Below, piece by piece: positions 62,077 through 64,000 of a DNA stretch of 64,000 nucleotides; position 1 is the stretch's first letter; every line of letters begins with the position of its first letter. The notes beneath the pieces are model-generated. The model saw only the letters and a program-made list of their open reading frames with translations, was not told the origin of the DNA and did no database searches. The position numbers and the translations under genes are program-made. Origin of the DNA: Martelella mediterranea (GTDB lineage: Bacteria; Pseudomonadota; Alphaproteobacteria; Rhizobiales; Rhizobiaceae); the NCBI RefSeq assembly GCF_021021415.1, contig NZ_JAINWJ010000049.1, forward strand, positions 1 through 64,000, in the 5' to 3' direction.

Positions 62077-62703
62077 TTATAGTCTCCTCGCTCTCTTGGT
62101 GTAAGGCGTCATGGAGGACTGGACGGGATAGCAGGAGACGAGATTAAGTATGTCGCCTTCCTCCAGAATCTCTCCGTCCAGATACGGGGCCTCGAAGCTC
62201 AGACTTGTTCCGTTCATCATCAGGTCGACGATTTTCTTGCCATCGCTCGAGCGCCAGCCCATGATTTGCTGGCCCGTCGCCGGAGCTGTTCCGGAAACCT
62301 GGTTCGCGCCAACCTCGGTGATGGCAGGCGCATCATACTGCGGCGTTCGGGCGGGCTGTTTGACATAGGTATCGGACAGTTCGCCGCCCGGATAGTTCGC
62401 TGTCGCGAGCAAGGTCGTCACGGGCGCGAAGCTTGTTGTCCCGATATCGAGCGACCACATGCCATCGGCAGAAAAAACCGGTCCAAATCCCCTTGGGTAT
62501 CCCGTGGCGCCCGAGACCGTCAACTTGACATAAGTGTTCGGAGAAGTTGTCCCGGTCACCACCGAACCGGAGATACTTTCGACTTCCGGCGGCACCGGCA
62601 CGACATCGCAGTCGCCGATAACAACTGGATCTGAAGGGGCAGAGTTAATTCCAAATTTCTGTTTCAATTGTAATCGCCAAAGATAGTTTAGATTGTGAGA
62701 CAA
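62077..62703 (-). CDS. Orphan protein with Ig-like beta repeats
   Basis: A frame of up to 208 residues. Two beta-sandwich-like modules are visible: one around 44-95 (SISGSVVTGTTSPNTYVKLT, then FSADGMWSLDIG) and one around 128-195 (AITEVGANQVSGTAPATGQQ, then MNGTSLSFEAPYL). This pattern resembles the Ig-like repeats of large adhesins. No signal peptide, anchor or secretion signal is seen, and the only starts are TTG codons (62703, 62667) with poor ribosome sites. The GC is lower than in the flanks. It may be a fragment of a former adhesin or a laterally acquired orphan. Confidence 0.5.
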   Translation of the reverse strand: MSHNLNYLWRLQLKQKFGINSAPSDPVVIGDCDVVPVPPEVESISGSVVTGTTSPNTYVKLTVSGATGYPRGFGPVFSADGMWSLDIGTTSFAPVTTLLATANYPGGELSDTYVKQPARTPQYDAPAITEVGANQVSGTAPATGQQIMGWRSSDGKKIVDLMMNGTSLSFEAPYLDGEILEEGDILNLVSCYPVQSSMTPYTKRARRL

Positions 62704-62890
62704 AGTGCTCGTTAAAGTTGTGAATTTGCTTTAGGCTTGGGAGCCCTCATCTGTGGGCGTCGCGGCTTTTCATCAGCTTATTCCAATAAAGTGAGTGCAA
62801 GTTAAAAGAAGATCGAGAGCAGTTCGAACGGTGCGGGGACGCTTGATGCGACGGACCACGGAAAACATGCCGCAACCGGGTTTCTGTCGT

Positions 62891-62910
62891 TGCGATTGTC
62901 ATATATCGCA
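62891..62910. promoter_or_regulatory. Inverted repeat upstream of nnrU
   Basis: The sequence TGCGATTGTCATATATCGCA has perfect 6-base arms (TGCGAT/ATCGCA) with 8 bases between them, 38 bases before the nnrU start. Regulators of the Crp/Fnr group near nnrU are thought to bind TTGCG-type inverted repeats, but with a shorter spacer, so assignment is uncertain. Confidence 0.35.
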
Positions 62911-62948
62911 GACGAATCTTATCGTTCGTCTGGAGACGGGACCAAGAC

Positions 62949-63638
62949 ATGACGAATTTTCTGCTCGCGATCTTTGCTTTCCTGCTGGCCCACGTGGTTC
63001 CGCCGGCGCCGCCCGTGCGCGCGCGGTTGATCGCCCTCTTCGGACGTCGAGTCTATCTCACCGTCTATTCCGCCGTCTCGACCCTGCTTCTGATCTGGAT
63101 CATCATTGCGGCCCGGCAGGCGCCGATGATTTACCTCTGGTATCCCGCGCCGTGGCAGGCTTTTGTTCCGATAATCGCGATGCCGTTCGCCTTCTGGTTC
63201 ATCGCAACAGGTCTTGCCGCGCAAAACCGGGTTTCTGTCACCTTTCGGCGCAATACCGGGGCGGGTGCGCAAGGCACGATCATAGCCATAACGCGCCACC
63301 CCGTGCTGATCGGTTTCCTGATCTGGGCGCTGGCGCACATCCCGCCGAACGGGGATGTTGTTTCGCTGATCCTGTTTGGCGGCATGGGGCTGCTTGCGTT
63401 CGCCGGAATACCGCTGCTTGACCGTCGGGCGCGGCGCCGGCTTGGCGATGCCGAATGGGCGACCGTTCGTGCGCAAACCTCCATCGTGCCTTTTCTGGCA
63501 ATCATCGAAGGGCGCGCGCATCCGCATGCGAATCGAAGCTTTTGGCTTTGGTCCGGCCTTGGGCTGGTCTTCTATGTGTGGTTCCTGTTGCAGGGCCACC
63601 GCCTGCTGATCGGCGTCGACCCGCTGGCCTGGCTATGA
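62949..63638 (+). CDS. nnrU: NnrU family membrane protein
   Basis: A 229-residue inner-membrane protein of the NnrU family with six or seven predicted helices (about 1-18, 33-55, 67-92, 110-130, 138-158, 190-215). NnrU-type signs are the segment AQNRVSVTFRRNTG and the conserved ITRHPVLIGFLIWALAH (about 116-132) resembling isoprenylcysteine-methyltransferase-like topology. NnrU is linked by genome context to nitric-oxide and nitrite respiration; its biochemical role is not known. It is convergent with a Crp/Fnr-type regulator that fits NnrR, which supports the call. Confidence 0.85.
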   Translation: MTNFLLAIFAFLLAHVVPPAPPVRARLIALFGRRVYLTVYSAVSTLLLIWIIIAARQAPMIYLWYPAPWQAFVPIIAMPFAFWFIATGLAAQNRVSVTFRRNTGAGAQGTIIAITRHPVLIGFLIWALAHIPPNGDVVSLILFGGMGLLAFAGIPLLDRRARRRLGDAEWATVRAQTSIVPFLAIIEGRAHPHANRSFWLWSGLGLVFYVWFLLQGHRLLIGVDPLAWL

Positions 63639-63710
63639 CCATGTTCGATCCGACGCCGTTCCCTGGCGGCGTTCGTCACGGGCCTTCAAGACCGGACAAA
63701 CAGGCAGGCG

Positions 63711-64000
63711 TCAGGTTTTCGGGTCGTCGATCAGTGGTGTCGGCTTGGCAAGGGTCTTCAGCGCCTTGAGGTCGGTTAGCCGGATGGTCGTGCCATCCAC
63801 TTCGACGCCGTAGGGCTTCAGCGTGTTGAAGGCGCGCGACAGGTTTTCCGGAGTCATGCCGAGCAGCGAGGCCAGCGTGCGTTTGTCGTAGGGCAGGTCG
63901 AACGTGCCGGTGCCATTGCCGAATTCATGGTCCTGGCGCAGCAGCGTGTTCGCCAGCCGTTCGACGGAACTGCGCAGCTTGAGGCCCTTGTGCTCCTTGA
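63711..64000 (-). CDS. Crp/Fnr-family regulator, NnrR-like (3' part only)
   Basis: The window cuts this gene: only the last 95 codons are visible, read on the minus strand from 64000 to TGA at 63711. They encode the winged-helix DNA-binding end of a Crp/Fnr regulator: KLRSSVERLANTLLRQD, then DLPYDKRTLASLLGMTPENL, the recognition helix LSRAFNTLKPYGVEV, and the C-terminal TIRLTDLKALKTLAKP. The MTPENLSRAF helix matches the NnrR/FnrN-type subgroup as recalled. Because nnrU lies beside it, I suggest NnrR, a nitric-oxide-responsive activator. The sensor domain and start are outside the window. Confidence 0.8.
   Translation of the reverse strand, partial: KEHKGLKLRSSVERLANTLLRQDHEFGNGTGTFDLPYDKRTLASLLGMTPENLSRAFNTLKPYGVEVDGTTIRLTDLKALKTLAKPTPLIDDPKT

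Overview
The window is a high-GC alphaproteobacterial chromosome segment. Gene content and order point to the Hyphomicrobiales (Rhizobiales), probably a Rhizobiaceae-like lineage; the genus cannot be fixed from this stretch. The clues are clpP-clpX-lon-hup, an alphaproteobacterial lptF-lptG-lptD/pepA/holC neighbourhood, a DUF1467 protein, a DUF6455 protein, and an NnrU gene beside a Crp/Fnr-family regulator. I saw no tRNA, rRNA or CRISPR array.

Layout. (1) About 1-6,590 is the tail end of a decayed prophage on the minus strand: a tail-tip protein without its normal 5' end, three small tail genes, a collar-domain fibre, a DUF4376 protein, a Dam-type methylase and a low-GC unknown gene. (2) 6,800-15,770 is a catabolic locus. 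A divergent RpiR-type regulator faces an N-formylglutamate-amidohydrolase-family hydrolase, a TRAP transporter (small permease, large permease, binding protein), a glutamine-synthetase-like gamma-glutamyl ligase, an aldehyde dehydrogenase and an iron alcohol dehydrogenase. Together these make a plausible route that masks an amino alcohol as a gamma-glutamyl amide, oxidises alcohol to aldehyde to acid, and releases glutamate. This is the most interesting candidate system in the window. (3) 15,795-24,540 holds a glycosylase-like HhH protein, DUF1467, the LPS export genes lptF-lptG-lptD, a PAP2 phosphatase, pepA and holC. (4) 24,566-29,304 holds a degenerate Fic-like protein and the phosphate uptake operon pstSCAB, with a perfect Pho box upstream. 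(5) 29,950-35,805 is a giant autotransporter with RTX-like repeats before its barrel.

(6) 35,896-45,459 holds small unknown proteins, a CoA-binding protein, metY, a membrane diguanylate cyclase and the proteostasis block clpP-clpX-lon-hup. (7) 45,723-55,856 holds a very large GAF/seven-PAS/GGDEF/EAL protein, a TetR-type regulator with an operator-like palindrome, ilvC, a VOC protein, a PLP aminotransferase and an MFS transporter. (8) 55,926-59,207 is a proVWX-type betaine/proline ABC operon on the minus strand. (9) 59,589-64,000 holds a J-domain protein, dgt, a 46-residue small protein, an orphan Ig-like protein, nnrU and the 3' part of a Crp/Fnr regulator cut by the window end.

Start codons were chosen from ribosome-binding sites, overlaps with upstream genes and family N-termini. 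Several differ from the longest possible reading frame, and this is noted per gene. All functional calls come from reading translated motifs by eye; no database search was run.
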